Assembly: GCF_046630445.1 (NCBI RefSeq)
Contig: NC_092341.1
Span: 34,885,501-34,949,500, forward strand
Source of the DNA: Rutidosis leptorrhynchoides
Taxonomy: Eukaryota > Streptophyta > Magnoliopsida > Asterales > Asteraceae
Reading direction: 5' to 3'
Length of the DNA: 64,000 bases
Below the pieces are notes generated by a model, which saw only the letters and a program-made list of their open reading frames with translations, was not told the DNA's origin and ran no database searches. The position numbers were made by a program, and so were the translations under genes. Position 1 is the first letter of the stretch, and every line of letters begins with the position of its first letter. Shown here one piece after another: positions 1-11,088 of this stretch.

Positions 1-1325
1 GCGTATTCCAAATGGTTTGGAAGTGGCTTTAACTCTAATTTCGGAGGTTCTTCTATCGATGATTTGTATCGATATCTGTCTTCTTCTTTTAGCATTTGAA
101 TTTCTTCTGTTGTTGGTTCATATCCATTAGCTATTAGTGTATCTAACATTTCAGCTTCATCAATTTGTTCTGTTCCTTCTCCTAAAGAACATTCTCCTGT
201 TCCTTGTAATTCTGGAAATTCTTCTAATAATTCTGCATGTGCATCGATAGTTTGAATATAATAACATGTATCATCTGCAGATTGTGGTTGTTGCATTGCT
301 CTATCAACTGAAAAGGTAACACTCTCATCCTCTATACTTAGGGTCAATTTCTTACCGAACACGTCTATCATTGCTTTAGCCGTGTTTAAGAATGGTCTTC
401 CTAATATGAGAGGAACTTGAGAATCTTCTTCCATGTCCAGAACAACAAAATCTACTGGAAATACTAAAGTACCAACTTTAACTAGCATGTTCTCCATTAT
501 CCCTCTAGGATATTTTATTGATCTATCGGCTAGTTGTATGCTTATTCTGGTTGGTTTCAATTCTCCAAGGTCTAGTTTAGTGTATAGTGAATACGGCATT
601 AGATTTATACTAGCACCTAAGTCTGCCAATGCTTCTATTGAACTAAGACTACCCAGAAAACATGGAATTGTGAAACTTCCTGGATCAGATAATTTTTCTG
701 GTATCTTATTCAACAGCACTGCTGAACAATTAGCATTCATAGTAACAGCCGAGAGTTCTTCCATTTTCTTTCTATTTGAAATTAGATCTTTCAAGAATTT
801 AGCATATCTAGGCATTCCTGAAATCACATCAATGAAAGGAAGATTTACATTTATCTGTTTAAACATATCCAAGAATTTGGATTGCTCGGCTTCAAGTTTC
901 TCTTTCTTCATTTTACTCGGGTAAGGAAGTGGTGGTTGGTAAGGTTTAACATAAGGTTTATCCTTAACTTTGCTATCTTCATTAACCTTCTCAACTACCG
1001 GTTCTTTTTCCTTATCTTGATCAGGTTGTGGTTCTTGTGGAGTAGGAATAGCTTCATCAGAAGTTACAGGTATTTCAGGTGGTTTAAGTGTTGTACCACT
1101 TCTTGTGGTAATGGCTTTAGCTGTTTCATTCCGGGGATTAGCATTTGTATTACTAGGTAGACTTCCCGGTTTTCTTTCACCTATTAATCTTGCTAGGTTA
1201 CTTACTTCTTGTTCCAGATTTTGAATAGAAGCTTGTTGATTTCTAAATGCTTGAGCATTTTGTTCATTGGTTTGTTTCTGAGATGTGAAAAACTGCGTTT
1301 GAGTTTCAACTAGCTTTGTCATCAT
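1..1325 (-). CDS. Athila pol N-terminus: linker and aspartic protease (partial)
   Basis: An open frame of about 440 codons runs to the window edge with no stop. The first Met is at 1325, and the frame can be followed back almost to the gag stop. It begins with a Q/N-rich, probably helical linker, then a Pro/Glu-rich spacer, then the retropepsin region with ADLGASINLMP as the catalytic loop (DLGA replaces the usual DTGA, as in Athila) and VPLILGRPFL as the flap-side motif. It ends with the PPKLELKPLP segment that normally precedes reverse transcriptase. The gag and protease frames differ by one register near 1340, most simply a small deletion. The protease would process the gag-pol polyprotein in virus-like particles. 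Confidence 0.8.
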   Translation of the reverse strand, partial: MMTKLVETQTQFFTSQKQTNEQNAQAFRNQQASIQNLEQEVSNLARLIGERKPGSLPSNTNANPRNETAKAITTRSGTTLKPPEIPVTSDEAIPTPQEPQPDQDKEKEPVVEKVNEDSKVKDKPYVKPYQPPLPYPSKMKKEKLEAEQSKFLDMFKQINVNLPFIDVISGMPRYAKFLKDLISNRKKMEELSAVTMNANCSAVLLNKIPEKLSDPGSFTIPCFLGSLSSIEALADLGASINLMPYSLYTKLDLGELKPTRISIQLADRSIKYPRGIMENMLVKVGTLVFPVDFVVLDMEEDSQVPLILGRPFLNTAKAMIDVFGKKLTLSIEDESVTFSVDRAMQQPQSADDTCYYIQTIDAHAELLEEFPELQGTGECSLGEGTEQIDEAEMLDTLIANGYEPTTEEIQMLKEEDRYRYKSSIEEPPKLELKPLPNHLEY

Positions 1326-1344
1326 ATCTTCTAAATTCGGCTTT

Positions 1345-2703
1345 TTATGGTTTGTTTTGAAAATTAGGTCTTTGCTGATTGTAATTGTTATTAGATACTT
1401 GTTGATTGGTAGGACCTTGTTGGTTGTTGTATGGAATATTTCGGTTATAATTCTGGTTTTGATTGTAAATCGGTCTTGGCGGTTGATAATTATTTCCAGG
1501 CCTTTGGTTTATGTATGAAATATTCTCTCTTTGTTCCATTGTTAATTCAATACTGAGACAATCTTTTATCAAATGTGGTCCTCCACACTGCTCACAACTA
1601 ATTCGTATTGAGTGAATATCTTTAGTCATCTTTTTCATTCGTCTCTCCACAGCATCTATCTTTGCGGAAATGGAATCTAAGTCATGGCTAGAATCGGCTC
1701 TAGCTGCTTTAGATGATCTAACGATGTCTTTTTCTTGGTGCCACTCATGTGAGTGGGAAGCAGTATTATCAATAATTTTGTAAGCATCAGTTTCGGTTTT
1801 CTTCATAATAGAACCACCAGCTGCTATATCTATGTCTTTCCTTGTAGTGATGTCGCATCCTTGGTAGAATATTTGTACTATTTGACAGGTGTCTAAACCA
1901 TGTTGCGGACATCCTCTTAACAACTTTCCATATCTAGTCCACGCCTCATATAGAGTTTCATTTGGTTTCTGTGTGAACGTAACAATTTCTGCTTGAAGTC
2001 TTACGGCTTTAGATGCAGGAAAGAATTGTTTAAGAAATTTGTCAACTAAAACATCCCATGTATCAATCGCCCCTTCAGGTAACGATTCTAACCAATCTTT
2101 GGCTTCTCCCTTTAAAGTCCAGGGAAATAACATGAGATATATCTGTTCATCCTCCACTTCTCGGATTTTAAATAGTGTGCAGATCCTATTAAAGGTACGT
2201 AGATGTTCATTTGTATCTTCCTTCGGCGCACCACTAAATTGGCATTGATTAGTCACCATGTGTAGAATTTGTCCTTTGATTTCATAATCTGGCGCATTAA
2301 TGTCTGGATGAGTAATTGCGTGTCCTTGGCCAGTGCGTTTAGCTCTCATTCGGTCTTCCATACTTAAAGGTTCCAGATTCTCCATAATTGAATTTGTTGA
2401 ATCAGTATCACTAGATGATTCTGATTTAATGGTTCGTTCCTCAACAATCTCTGTTTGAATAATTGGTGGCTCCAGAGGAATTGTTAGTGGTTCAGGATCT
2501 ACGAACCGTTCCTGAATATTCTCCGGATTCTCAATTGTGAGGTTGGGTTCAAAAAATGGATTATCGGAAATTTGAACTGAAGTACTTGGTCGACTGGATG
2601 ACGATTCTAAAGAAAAATCAACGGCGGTTATATTTGCTAAATGTCTTGATCTAGTTACAGGTGGTGAACGTACAAAAGGTGATGAACGTCTTGCTCGGTG
2701 CAT
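1345..2703 (-). CDS. Athila-type gag (capsid/nucleocapsid)
   Basis: A 452-residue open frame. Residues 1-120 are a Ser/Pro-rich head. Residues about 150-290 form the retrotransposon gag domain, with the hallmarks GEAKDWLESLP, DVLVDKFLKQFFP, TLYEAWTRYGKLL and a DIAAGGS segment close to the Athila consensus DAAAGG. A single C-x2-C-x4-H-x4-C knuckle follows (CEQCGGPHLIKDC), then an Asn/Gln-rich tail. Gag forms the particle and binds element RNA. The 1.4-kb leader with the tRNA-Asp primer site lies just upstream. The frame is intact until the gag/protease junction, so this copy is fairly young or has suffered few mutations. Confidence 0.88.
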   Translation of the reverse strand: MHRARRSSPFVRSPPVTRSRHLANITAVDFSLESSSSRPSTSVQISDNPFFEPNLTIENPENIQERFVDPEPLTIPLEPPIIQTEIVEERTIKSESSSDTDSTNSIMENLEPLSMEDRMRAKRTGQGHAITHPDINAPDYEIKGQILHMVTNQCQFSGAPKEDTNEHLRTFNRICTLFKIREVEDEQIYLMLFPWTLKGEAKDWLESLPEGAIDTWDVLVDKFLKQFFPASKAVRLQAEIVTFTQKPNETLYEAWTRYGKLLRGCPQHGLDTCQIVQIFYQGCDITTRKDIDIAAGGSIMKKTETDAYKIIDNTASHSHEWHQEKDIVRSSKAARADSSHDLDSISAKIDAVERRMKKMTKDIHSIRISCEQCGGPHLIKDCLSIELTMEQRENISYINQRPGNNYQPPRPIYNQNQNYNRNIPYNNQQGPTNQQVSNNNYNQQRPNFQNKP

Positions 2704-4096
2704 TCACTGAATATCCTATTAGTTTTAAAAAGGAAAGAAAAATTATAATAAGTTATCCAATCAATAGACTTTTCTGATTTTGCCCACGTTTCGAATAGCC
2801 AAAAGATGCAGCAGAGGGGCAGGATTCGTTTGGTCTCAATATAATTGAGGACTGTTTGGCTCCAATAACCCGGTCCACGTACAAATCCAACTATTACTAC
2901 GAACCAGAAAATTTTGATGTCTATCAATTTAACCACTCAAAATAAATTTTCGTAATTTTAAGAAATTTAGATAAGAAGTAGAATAAAAATCTATGTCCTA
3001 AAACTAGAATAGCGAGAAATAAGAAAGAAAAAGAGTTCGTCGAAAAAGGTCGAAAAAGAAAAATGGTTGAAAAATAAAAGGTGACGAAAAAAATAAAAGA
3101 AACTTATAAAAACTTAAAAATACTTGACTAACCTAACCTTATTACTACAACTAACTTAAAATTATAATCGCAAATTGAAATTACTAATTGGAATGATAAT
3201 TGATACATAGGTAAAAGTCGTCTAAAAATATTAAAGCTTACAAGAAAAACTATATCCCAAATGGAAATAACTTAAAAAGAAACTAAAACTTAAAAAGGCG
3301 TCGCAAAATTCTAAAGTACCTAAATCTTAATCTAAGAAAAAGCACTTAAGGAATTTTACGGCAAAGCCTAAAAATCTAGGAGTAAAAATGACTATGGCAA
3401 AAATTAAGTTTAAAATTAAATATGAGCTAAAAATACAAAAGTTACGTTAAAACGATTGAAAAGGGACAAAATATAAAAATATACAAAAAGTTGTAAAAAG
3501 TACAATTTTTATAAAAATATTATTTTTATATTATTTATTTTATTAAACTATTAATTTTACAATTTAATTAAACTAATTTAACTAAAATATAAATTAAATA
3601 AAACTTAAATTAAAAATAAACTTAATTATAATAATAATAATAATTAGGGTTAATAATAATAATAATTAATAATAATCCGTAATAAATGCAGGATTAGGGC
3701 TTCCTGTTCGTGTGTCAGGTCCCCTCCGCGAGTTGCGGTATTTAATGCATCAAACCCCGCGAGTCGCGGGTTTCAGAATTTCAGATGACAGATTTAATCT
3801 TCGACGCGTTTTTCTTTATTTATTTATTTATTTATTTATTTTTTTTTCTGTTTTCTGTTTTTATATAAATAAAAGATATTTAAATAAAACTTATATTTTT
3901 ATAAACTAAAATAAAAATAAAGAAACTTATAAAACTTAAATATTTAACAAAATCTTAAAAATACTTATATTTTTCTTTTTCTTTTTATATTTTCGAATAT
4001 TTAAAACGTATTTTTACAAAAGCGACTTTTAATAGAAGTAAACTAAAAATCTCTTTTTTTTTTATATTAGCGTTGCGCTTCCGGCGTTTAAGAGAG
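2704..4096 (-). other. Athila untranslated leader
   Basis: AT-rich leader between primer site and gag with no convincing ORF. At 3726-3770 it holds two adjacent GC-rich inverted repeats in an otherwise A/T-only stretch: CCGC-GAGTT-GCGG at 3726-3738 and CCCGCGA-G-TCGCGGG at 3756-3770. They could fold in RNA; a dimerisation or packaging role is only a guess. Pyrimidine-rich TTTA repeats follow at about 3815-3840. Confidence 0.6.
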
Positions 4097-4115
4097 TTCC
4101 CCGGCAGCGGCGCCA
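4097..4115 (-). other. Primer-binding site, tRNA-Asp type
   Basis: On minus this reads TGGCGCCGCTGCCGGGGAA. It is complementary to the 3' end of plant tRNA-Asp with one internal mismatch (GCT for GTT). It lies 8 bases from the LTR end, as usual for Athila elements. Confidence 0.85.
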
Positions 4116-4123
4116 AAAATACT

Positions 4124-6067
4124 TGATGTGCAGCGGGGTGTATATAAAATAGTTTTAAATTTTTAGTGCGAAATACTATTAAATACGATACAATTTTACA
4201 CAAGATATTTATTTATTTATAGAATGGATATACTTAAACCTTGCTACAACACTTATAGGCAGTGTACCTAATCGTACAGTAGTGTAGTTTTTAGTAAGTC
4301 CGGTTCGTTCCCCAGGGAATCTTTTTTAAACAAAGCTCAACGCTATATTAATTTACTTTTATAAAAATACAAACATATATATAAGTAATATTATTATTAT
4401 AAAGGGGGGTTTTTACCGTTTAATGACCGGTTTGTCGATTTTAAAACTTTAGTCGCAGTTAAAACCTAATGTAAAATATTAAATAAATAAAAGACTTAAT
4501 TTAAAGCGTAAAATAAATAACGATAATGAAATTGCGACTAATAAAAGTGCGATAAAATAAACTTGCGATAATTAAAAAGGACGATACTTAAAAGTGCAAT
4601 TAAATAACAATAAATAAAAGTGCGATAATTAGAAGTGCAATTAAATATAAAATAAAGGAAATTAAATATGAAATAAAAGAATTATGCTTATTTAAACTTC
4701 CGTAATCATGATGTTTGACGTGTTGATTTTAGTTTTATGCCCATGGGTTAATTGTCCTTTGTCCTGGATTATTTAATATGTCCGTCTGGTTTTTGTCCAT
4801 AACAGTCCATCAGTCATAAATATAAAGTGCGAGTGTCCTCGTCAAATTATTCTTATACCCGAAGTTAAATATTCCAACTAATTGGGGATTCGAATTGTAA
4901 CAAGGTTTTAATACTTTGTTTAATGAATACACCAGGTTATCGACTGCGTGTAAACCAAGGTTTTACTACTTTGTTAACAATTACACCAATTACCCTTGAA
5001 TGTAATTCACCCCTGTTTCAACAAGTTTATTAACTATTAATCCATTTCCGTGTCCGGTTAAATGAACGATTATTCGTACATATAAATACCCCGCCCATCG
5101 TGTCCGATTGAGTGTATATGGTAATTTATAGGGACGCCCAATTGTAAATCTTTATATTAACATTAACAAACTATCATTTAGTTAAACAAATATAAAGCCC
5201 ATTAATAGCCCATAGTCTAATTTCCACAAGTGTCGTTCTTTTGTCCAAACCCCAATTATGGTACAAAGCCCAATTACCCAATTTTAGTAATTAGCCCAAC
5301 ATCATGATTACTTCGTTTTAAATAAGCATAATAATAACTTAGCTACGAGACATTAATATAAAAAGGTTGAACATAACTTACAATGATTAAAAATAGCGTA
5401 GCGTTACACGGACAGAATTTCGACTTATACACTCAAAACATTCTCTATCATAATCTTATTATTATTATAATTTAAGATTAAAATTAAAATTATTATTATA
5501 ATATTTATATTAATATTACGATAGAGAAAGATATAAGAAAAGAAAAAGATGTAAAAGGTGTGTTCCAATTCATCGAATTACATGCCTTTTATAGGCAAAA
5601 TATAAATTTGAATTTTCATTTATGACCCCTGAACTATGCTCAATTAACAACTTTTTATTATTTAATATTATTCTTATTATGAATTATTTAAATATTATAT
5701 TATATTCTTGTGCATAGTTGACTTGTACTTTCAGCTCCGTTGCGTCGAGCGTTGAGAGTTGACTCATGTCCCGGTTCCGGATTTTCGAACGTCCTTTCGT
5801 ACAATTTTATATCGTGTACTTTGCGTTTTGTAACTTGTACTCTTGTCATTTTTAGACGTTCCTCATCAATAATTTGAACCTTTTTGATTGTATCTTGTAC
5901 TTTTGAGCTTTTTGGACCTTTCCGTCTTCAATTCGTCGAATATGCCTTTTGTCTTCACCTTTTATTATTTAAACGAATATCACTTGTAAATAGAACAATT
6001 GCAACTAAAATCTTGTTTTTCTTGAGGAATAATGCTATGAAATATGTGTTCATTTTTAGCATTATCA
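4124..6067 (-). repeat. Athila 5' LTR (about 1944 bp)
   Basis: Bounded by TGAT...ATCA: minus strand starts TGATAATGC at 6067 and ends GCACATCA at 4124, next to the primer site. AT-rich, with long A/T microsatellite-like stretches near 5460-5520 and 5640-5710. ORFs inside it are short and unrecognisable. The partner LTR is outside the window, so insertion age cannot be estimated here. Confidence 0.82.
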
Positions 6068-6341
6068 ATACGCTAAGATACGAATTAGCAGATACGCTAA
6101 GATATGAATTTGTCTATACACTATTCATGCAGTCAATGCAGTAAAACGTGTCTAGATTAAGAATGATAAGCAGATAATTTCTTAATGATAATAAGCAAAT
6201 GATTTTCGACAAAAATGATAAGCAAAACTTTTGACATGCAGACACGGTCGAAGTCCAGACTCACTAAAGCATCCTAACAACTTATCAGTTAAACACACTA
6301 ATGCAGACCTGGTTCGCTAAGACCACCGCTCTGATACCAAC
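6068..6341 (-). other. Tekay-like leader with tRNA-iMet primer site (6328-6339)
   Basis: The minus strand reads TGGTATCAGAGC at 6339-6328, a perfect tRNA-iMet primer site, two bases from the LTR end at 6342. The following leader resembles the leader of the element at 61283-61490 (shared words such as GTTAGGATGC, TTAGTGAGT and GGACTTCGACCGTGT), so the two are related families. The leader is cut at 6068 by the Athila insertion; the rest of this element is off the left edge. Confidence 0.82.
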
Positions 6342-7374
6342 TGTGAAGACCCGTCCTAATCCATCCGGACGAAGTCCATATCGATTATAAACGATTCACA
6401 ACAGTTGATTACATCGCGAGGTACTTGACCTCTATATGATACATTTTACAAATATTGCATTCGTTTTTGAAAAGACAATCTTCCATTTCATTGAAAGTTG
6501 ACTGCATGCATACCATTTTATAATATATCTAACTATAATTGACTTAATAATAATCTTGATGAACTCAACGACTCGAATGCAACGTCTTTTGAAATATGTC
6601 ATGAATGACTCCAAGTAATATCTTTAAAATGAGCAATTGCACAGCGGAAAATTTCTTTCGTACCTGAGAATAAACATGCTTTAAAGTGTCAACCAAAAGG
6701 TTGGTGAGTTCGTTAGTTTATCATAAATAATTATTTCATAATTTTAATAGACCACAAGATTTCATATTTCCATTTCTCGTAAACATACGTCCCATGCATA
6801 GAGACAAAAATATCATTCATATGAATTGAACACCTGGTAACCGACATTCACAATATGCATATAAGAATATCCCCATCATTCCGGGATCCTCCATCGGACA
6901 TGATATAAATTTCGAAGTACTAAAGCATCCGGTACTTTGGATGGGGCTTGTTGAGCCCGATAGATCTATCTTTAGAGTTCGCGTCAATTAGGGTGTCTGT
7001 TCCCTAATTCTTAGATTACCAGACTAAATGAAAAGGGACATATTCGATTTTGATAATTCAACCATATAATGTAGTTTCAATTACTTATGTCTATTTCGTA
7101 AAACAGTTATAAAAGCAGCGCATGTATTCTCAGTCCCAAAATATATATTGCGAAAGCATTTAAAAAGGGATTAATGAAACTCACACATATAAATATTGTA
7201 AAACAGTTAATAAAGCATTTGCATGTATTCTCAGCCCAAAAACATAAAGAGTAAAAGGGAGCAAATGAAACTCACAGTAATGTATTTTGTAGTAAAAATA
7301 CATATGACGATACTGAACAATGCAGGGTTGGCCTCATATTCACGAACCTTAAAGGCTCAAAATATAGCAAAATC

Positions 7375-7440
7375 GCCCAGGCCGGGACTCGAACCCGAGA
7401 CCTCTCGCTCCCCCGTCAACTCCCTTAGCCACTGAACCAT
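7375..7440 (-). repeat. tRNA-related segment (SINE head-like) inside the LTR
   Basis: The minus strand contains TGGTTCAGTGG (7439-7429), matching RNA polymerase III box A (TRGYNNANNNG), and GGTTCGAGTCC (7395-7385), matching box B, 33 bases apart. This is the layout of a tRNA-derived SINE head. No cloverleaf with a proper acceptor stem or CCA region is evident, so it is not a functional tRNA gene. No clear poly(A) tail or target duplication was found, so it could be an old SINE fragment or a piece carried by the LTR family. Confidence 0.6.
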
Positions 7441-8414
7441 TTCTGTTTTTCTTAATATACTCTCGACCCAAAATCATTTAAATCGTATTATTCGTTTCCT
7501 GCATCTACTTCTTCTTCAACATTTAATTCGGCCATAGCCATAATCCTTATAACTTTAAGTTTTGTTTTAGGTTTAGGAATTTCAAATGAAACATAAACAA
7601 CCTGTATTGGTGAATTGATTTAACAGAAAGAACGATTTAAACAGCAGCACAGAACGCGAAGAACATACTTGAACTCAAACATTGATTTATTGATTAAGAC
7701 GTTTTTAGACAAAGTTTATATCACTAATTGAGTTTCAAATCACCTCTAAAACAATTCTGAATTATCAATTGGACCTGAATAATATCAGATTACACGAATT
7801 CGTTTGAATAAGAATGTTTGACTTTTTAACATCAAAACTTTGATTCGTGAATTGAGATTCAATATCGAAAACAAGAATTTGAAACTTTGCAGTTTGTTTG
7901 AATGAAAGATTTCTAACAAAATAGCATTATTACATTTTGAGATTTGTTTCAAATTCGAGGTTTTTAAAAAAAAATAAGCAAGCAGAGTGTCGACATTGTT
8001 CTTCAATTTTCTGTTTAAATTTCCCCAATTGAAATTTGTAAAAGATATTAAAAGTTGTTAGTTGATAATGAAAGGTCGTTTCTGTACTAAGTAGCACTTG
8101 AATTAAATCGAATTTTATGTACCTTCCACGACAGCAAGAATCATTCAGCAGAAAAAGAAATATTAAAAATAAATAAAGGGGATCGTGACATTCAACCAAA
8201 TTTGAATTGTATCAAATAAGTCTTGATTCGTACAGACATATGGATGTAGCCAATAAAATTAAGCAGTGTGATAGCAACAAGAAACTGAATCTAATTGGCC
8301 ATCTGATTCTATACTTAACCGATATAAATAAATAAGATGATTAAATAATAATATTAATATTAATAATATTAATAATAATGATTATAATAATAATAACAAG
8401 TAATAATACTAATT

Positions 8415-8418
<4 letters not shown>

Positions 8419-8506
<88 letters not shown>
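8419..8506. repeat. (AT)n microsatellite
   Basis: About 44 uninterrupted AT dinucleotides inside the Tekay-like LTR, followed by TAA/ATT-rich sequence to about 9150. Both strands show long Ile/Tyr reading frames here that are repeat artefacts. Confidence 0.95.
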
Positions 8507-8508
<2 letters not shown>

Positions 8509-9364
8509 GTATATACTGCATATATGTATCTTTATAAAAGTTGCAAAATTTGTAAATTTAATAAGTAATAATATATTAATACTATTAATAATAATAATAT
8601 TATTGGTAAAAGAATTATTAATAATAAATAATAATTTATAATATGATGATACTAATATTACAAAAATTTTAATAATATTAATAATAATAATCAATCAATA
8701 ATAGTAATTCTCAATGATAAAAATATTAATATTAGTTAATAATACTAATATTATTCATATTAGTTATAATTATAATTTTTACTATTAGTTATAATAATAA
8801 TGATATTAATAATAGTAATAATAATATTAGTAATAATCAAATGTGTTAAATTTCATATATATAACATTATTAATAATACTTATATTAATATTATTGAAAA
8901 TGAAAGTAATAATATCAATATAATATCTATATTTTAATTTGTTATTAATTTATTAATAATTATGTAATATTATACAATACATTTTATGATAACTTTTATT
9001 GTATGTTTATTATTTATACATTTTATATATATTACATAATAATAGAATTTATATATATATATATATCTATGTATAGCTTCATTTTTTTAATAACAACTTT
9101 TTATCTTGTTAATTATTTTATATAACTAACTTAATTGATTAAGTTAATTTTATTAATTCAAATTATTACATATACATATATTTATATTTATACATATTTG
9201 TTTACACACAATTGTTCGTGAATCGTCGGGAATAGTTAAAGGTCAAATGCATATATGAACACAGTTCAAAGTTTTCAAGACTTAACATTACAGACTTTGC
9301 TTATCGTGTCGAGATCATATAAGATTCAAGTTTAAATTTGGTCGGAAATTCCCGGGTCATCACA

Positions 9365-9823
9365 GAATCCTGAAGTATATTTCCTACTATCAGGATCTCC
9401 GGCCATATCCGCATCTGTATAGCCTTCCAAGATTGGATCAGCTCCCCCGTAACAAAGACATAGATTCTTTGTACCTTTAAGATATCTGAGAATCCATTTT
9501 CCCGCCTCCCAATGCTCTTTCTCGGGGTTCGAGAGAAAACGACTCACCGTTCCCACTGCATGAGCAATATCGGGCCTTGTACACACCATCGCATACATCA
9601 AACTTCCAACTGCTGAAGAATATGGTACTGACGACATCTCCCCGATCTCTTCCTTGGATTAGGGACAAGAACTCTTGCTTAACTTGAAATGGTTAGCTAA
9701 TGGAATGCTAACAGGTTTGGCATTGTTCATATTGAAACGTGAAAGCACTCGTTCAATATACTTCTCCTGAGATAGCAATAACCTTTTATTCTTCCTGTAT
9801 CGGGTTATCTGCATTTCCAAAAT
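9365..9823 (-). pseudogene. copia pol: RT C-terminal end and RNase H start (interrupted)
   Basis: Contains the copia hallmarks SQEKYIERVL, VPYSSAVGSLMYAMVCTRPD, HWEAGKWILRYLKGT and GYTDADMAGD, the last being the first RNase H aspartate region. In-frame stops lie at the left end of the RT frame (9824 boundary) and near 9660. The reading ends at TSGF, where the LTR begins; the usual downstream RNase H residues are absent. The apparent ORF end at 9332 is LTR sequence, not coding. Confidence 0.85.
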
Positions 9824-10372
9824 TTATTGAGCCTGTCCTAAGTCTTTCATGTCAAAAGACTTAGAGAGTTCCTTTTTCAGCTGGTTGATTTTCGTTGCGT
9901 CTTTCCCGATGATCAAAATATCGTCTACATAAAGTAGAAGAGCAACGAAATCTCCTTCAGAAAACTTCTGAATGTAGACACACTCATCTGCTAAAGTTTT
10001 CTTGTACCCGTGACTCACCATGCACGAGTCAAACTTCTTGTACCACTGCCTAGGTGCCTGCTTTAAACTGTACAAACTTTTCTTCAGCTTCCATACGAGG
10101 TTATCTCCTGAAACCTCAAAACCTTCTGGCTGCTCCATGTAAATTTCTTCATGTAAATCTCCATGAAGAAAAGCTGTCTTTACATCCATCTGTTCAAGCT
10201 CCAAGTTCATACTTGCGACCAATCCAAGTATGACTCTAATTGAAGTCATCTTGACTACTGGTGAAAATATCTCGTCAAAATCAATCCCTTTCTTCTGTTG
10301 GAATCCTTTGACTACAAGTCGTGCTTTGTATTTCACCACTTTTCCACTACCATCCTTTTTCAGCTTGAACAC
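9824..10372 (-). pseudogene. copia reverse transcriptase, fingers and palm
   Basis: A 182-residue open stretch with KARLVVKGFQQKKGIDFDE, MDVKTAFLHGDL (first catalytic Asp), LKQAPRQWYKKF and the active-site LLLYVDDILIIG. The RT chemistry residues are present, but the stretch is bounded by stops. At 10370-10372 a TAG stands where the family has Trp (KW-VFKLKK), splitting it from the upstream part. In life it would copy element RNA in cytoplasmic particles. Confidence 0.87.
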
Positions 10373-11088
10373 CTATTTATTTTTCAGTGCCTTCTTCCCG
10401 CGTGGAAGTTCTACAATCTCATAAGTTTGATTTTTCTGCAGAGAATCCATCTCATCCTGCATTGCGAGCAACCATTTTTCTTTATCCTTATGAGTTACTG
10501 CTTCATGAAAATTCTCCGGTTCTCTATCTTCAGTAAGTAGAAGGTACTCGGATTCTGGATATCTACTCGATGGTATCCGACCTCGTTCAGATCTACGAAC
10601 TTCTGGAACATTCTGAGGAGATCCACCATCATCTTGAACTTGTGATGGTGCTGGAACGTCTGGCAGATGGGGTTGTGGCTCCCCCTGCTCAGCACCGTCA
10701 TTTTCCTCATTATCTTCTACTTCTGGCATTTCTTCTTGCACTGAAAATTCATTTCTCATGAATGATTCCATTGTTGCCTCTGGCACTTGAGCAGCAACAT
10801 TTGACTTCTGAGATATTGTGGGCTTTTCAATATCTTCTATTGTCTGGCTTTCATGGAACACCACGTCCCTACTTCTGATCACCTTTTTCTCCTTTAGATC
10901 TCATAATCTGTATCAAATTCTTCATCTCCATAGCCTATGAATATGCATGGAGTGGTCCTTACATCCAGCTTCTGCCTGAGCTCCTTGGATACATGTGCGT
11001 ACGCCAAACATCCAAATACTCTTAAGTGAGAGTATGATGGATCCTTTCCAGACCAAAGTTTCTCCGGAACTTCAAAATTCAGTGGTAC
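10373..11088 (-). pseudogene. copia integrase C-terminal region and RT N-terminus
   Basis: 10883-11088 carries the conserved post-integrase segment (SHLRVFGC-like, IFIGYGDEEF) in a broken frame with a TGA next to the upstream block. 10373-10882 then holds VIRSRDVVFHE, an acidic variable linker (residues about 20-100), the RRSERGRIPS motif and LLAMQDEMDSLQKN, which starts the RT domain. The linker codons look relaxed, as usual for this spacer. A frameshift or stop near 10880-10910 separates the two parts. Confidence 0.8.

Larger units (their letters stand above)
1..6067 (-). mobile_element. Athila-type Ty3/gypsy element, 5' part (LTR, leader, gag, protease)
   Basis: Read on minus, the order is LTR (6067-4124), tRNA-Asp primer site (4115-4097), leader of about 1.4 kb, gag (2703-1345) and protease (1325-1). 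The window edge cuts it before reverse transcriptase, so the 3' LTR lies outside. The DLGAS-type protease motif, the gag domain and the tRNA-Asp primer site fit the Athila lineage. Its right end abuts the leader of a Tekay-like element, with ATACG as the flanking bases at 6068-6072; the matching duplication would be off the left edge. The element therefore appears inserted in that Tekay leader. Lineage is from motif recognition. Confidence 0.85.
6342..9364 (-). repeat. Tekay-like Ty3/gypsy 5' LTR (about 3.0 kb)
   Basis: On minus it starts TGTGATGACCCGG at 9364 and ends GGGTCTTCACA at 6342, next to the primer site. Such a long LTR fits Tekay/Del elements. Inside are an (AT)n tract (8419-8506), a long TAA/ATT-rich zone (8340-9150) and a tRNA-like segment (7375-7440). 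A block at about 6660-7010 is shared with the otherwise different LTR at 57859-61282. The LTR interrupts the RNase H codons of a copia element at 9364/9365; flanking bases there are GAATC. Confidence 0.82.

Noticed and set aside
1-1160. Plus-strand ORFs of 163 and 92 residues
   Set aside because: Antisense shadows of the open protease frame on minus.
7375-7440. Functional tRNA gene
   Set aside because: Box A and B are present, but no acceptor stem or full cloverleaf can be formed; better read as a tRNA-derived repeat.
8341-8694. Long Ile/Tyr-rich ORFs on both strands
   Set aside because: Pure translation of the (AT)n and TAA repeats.
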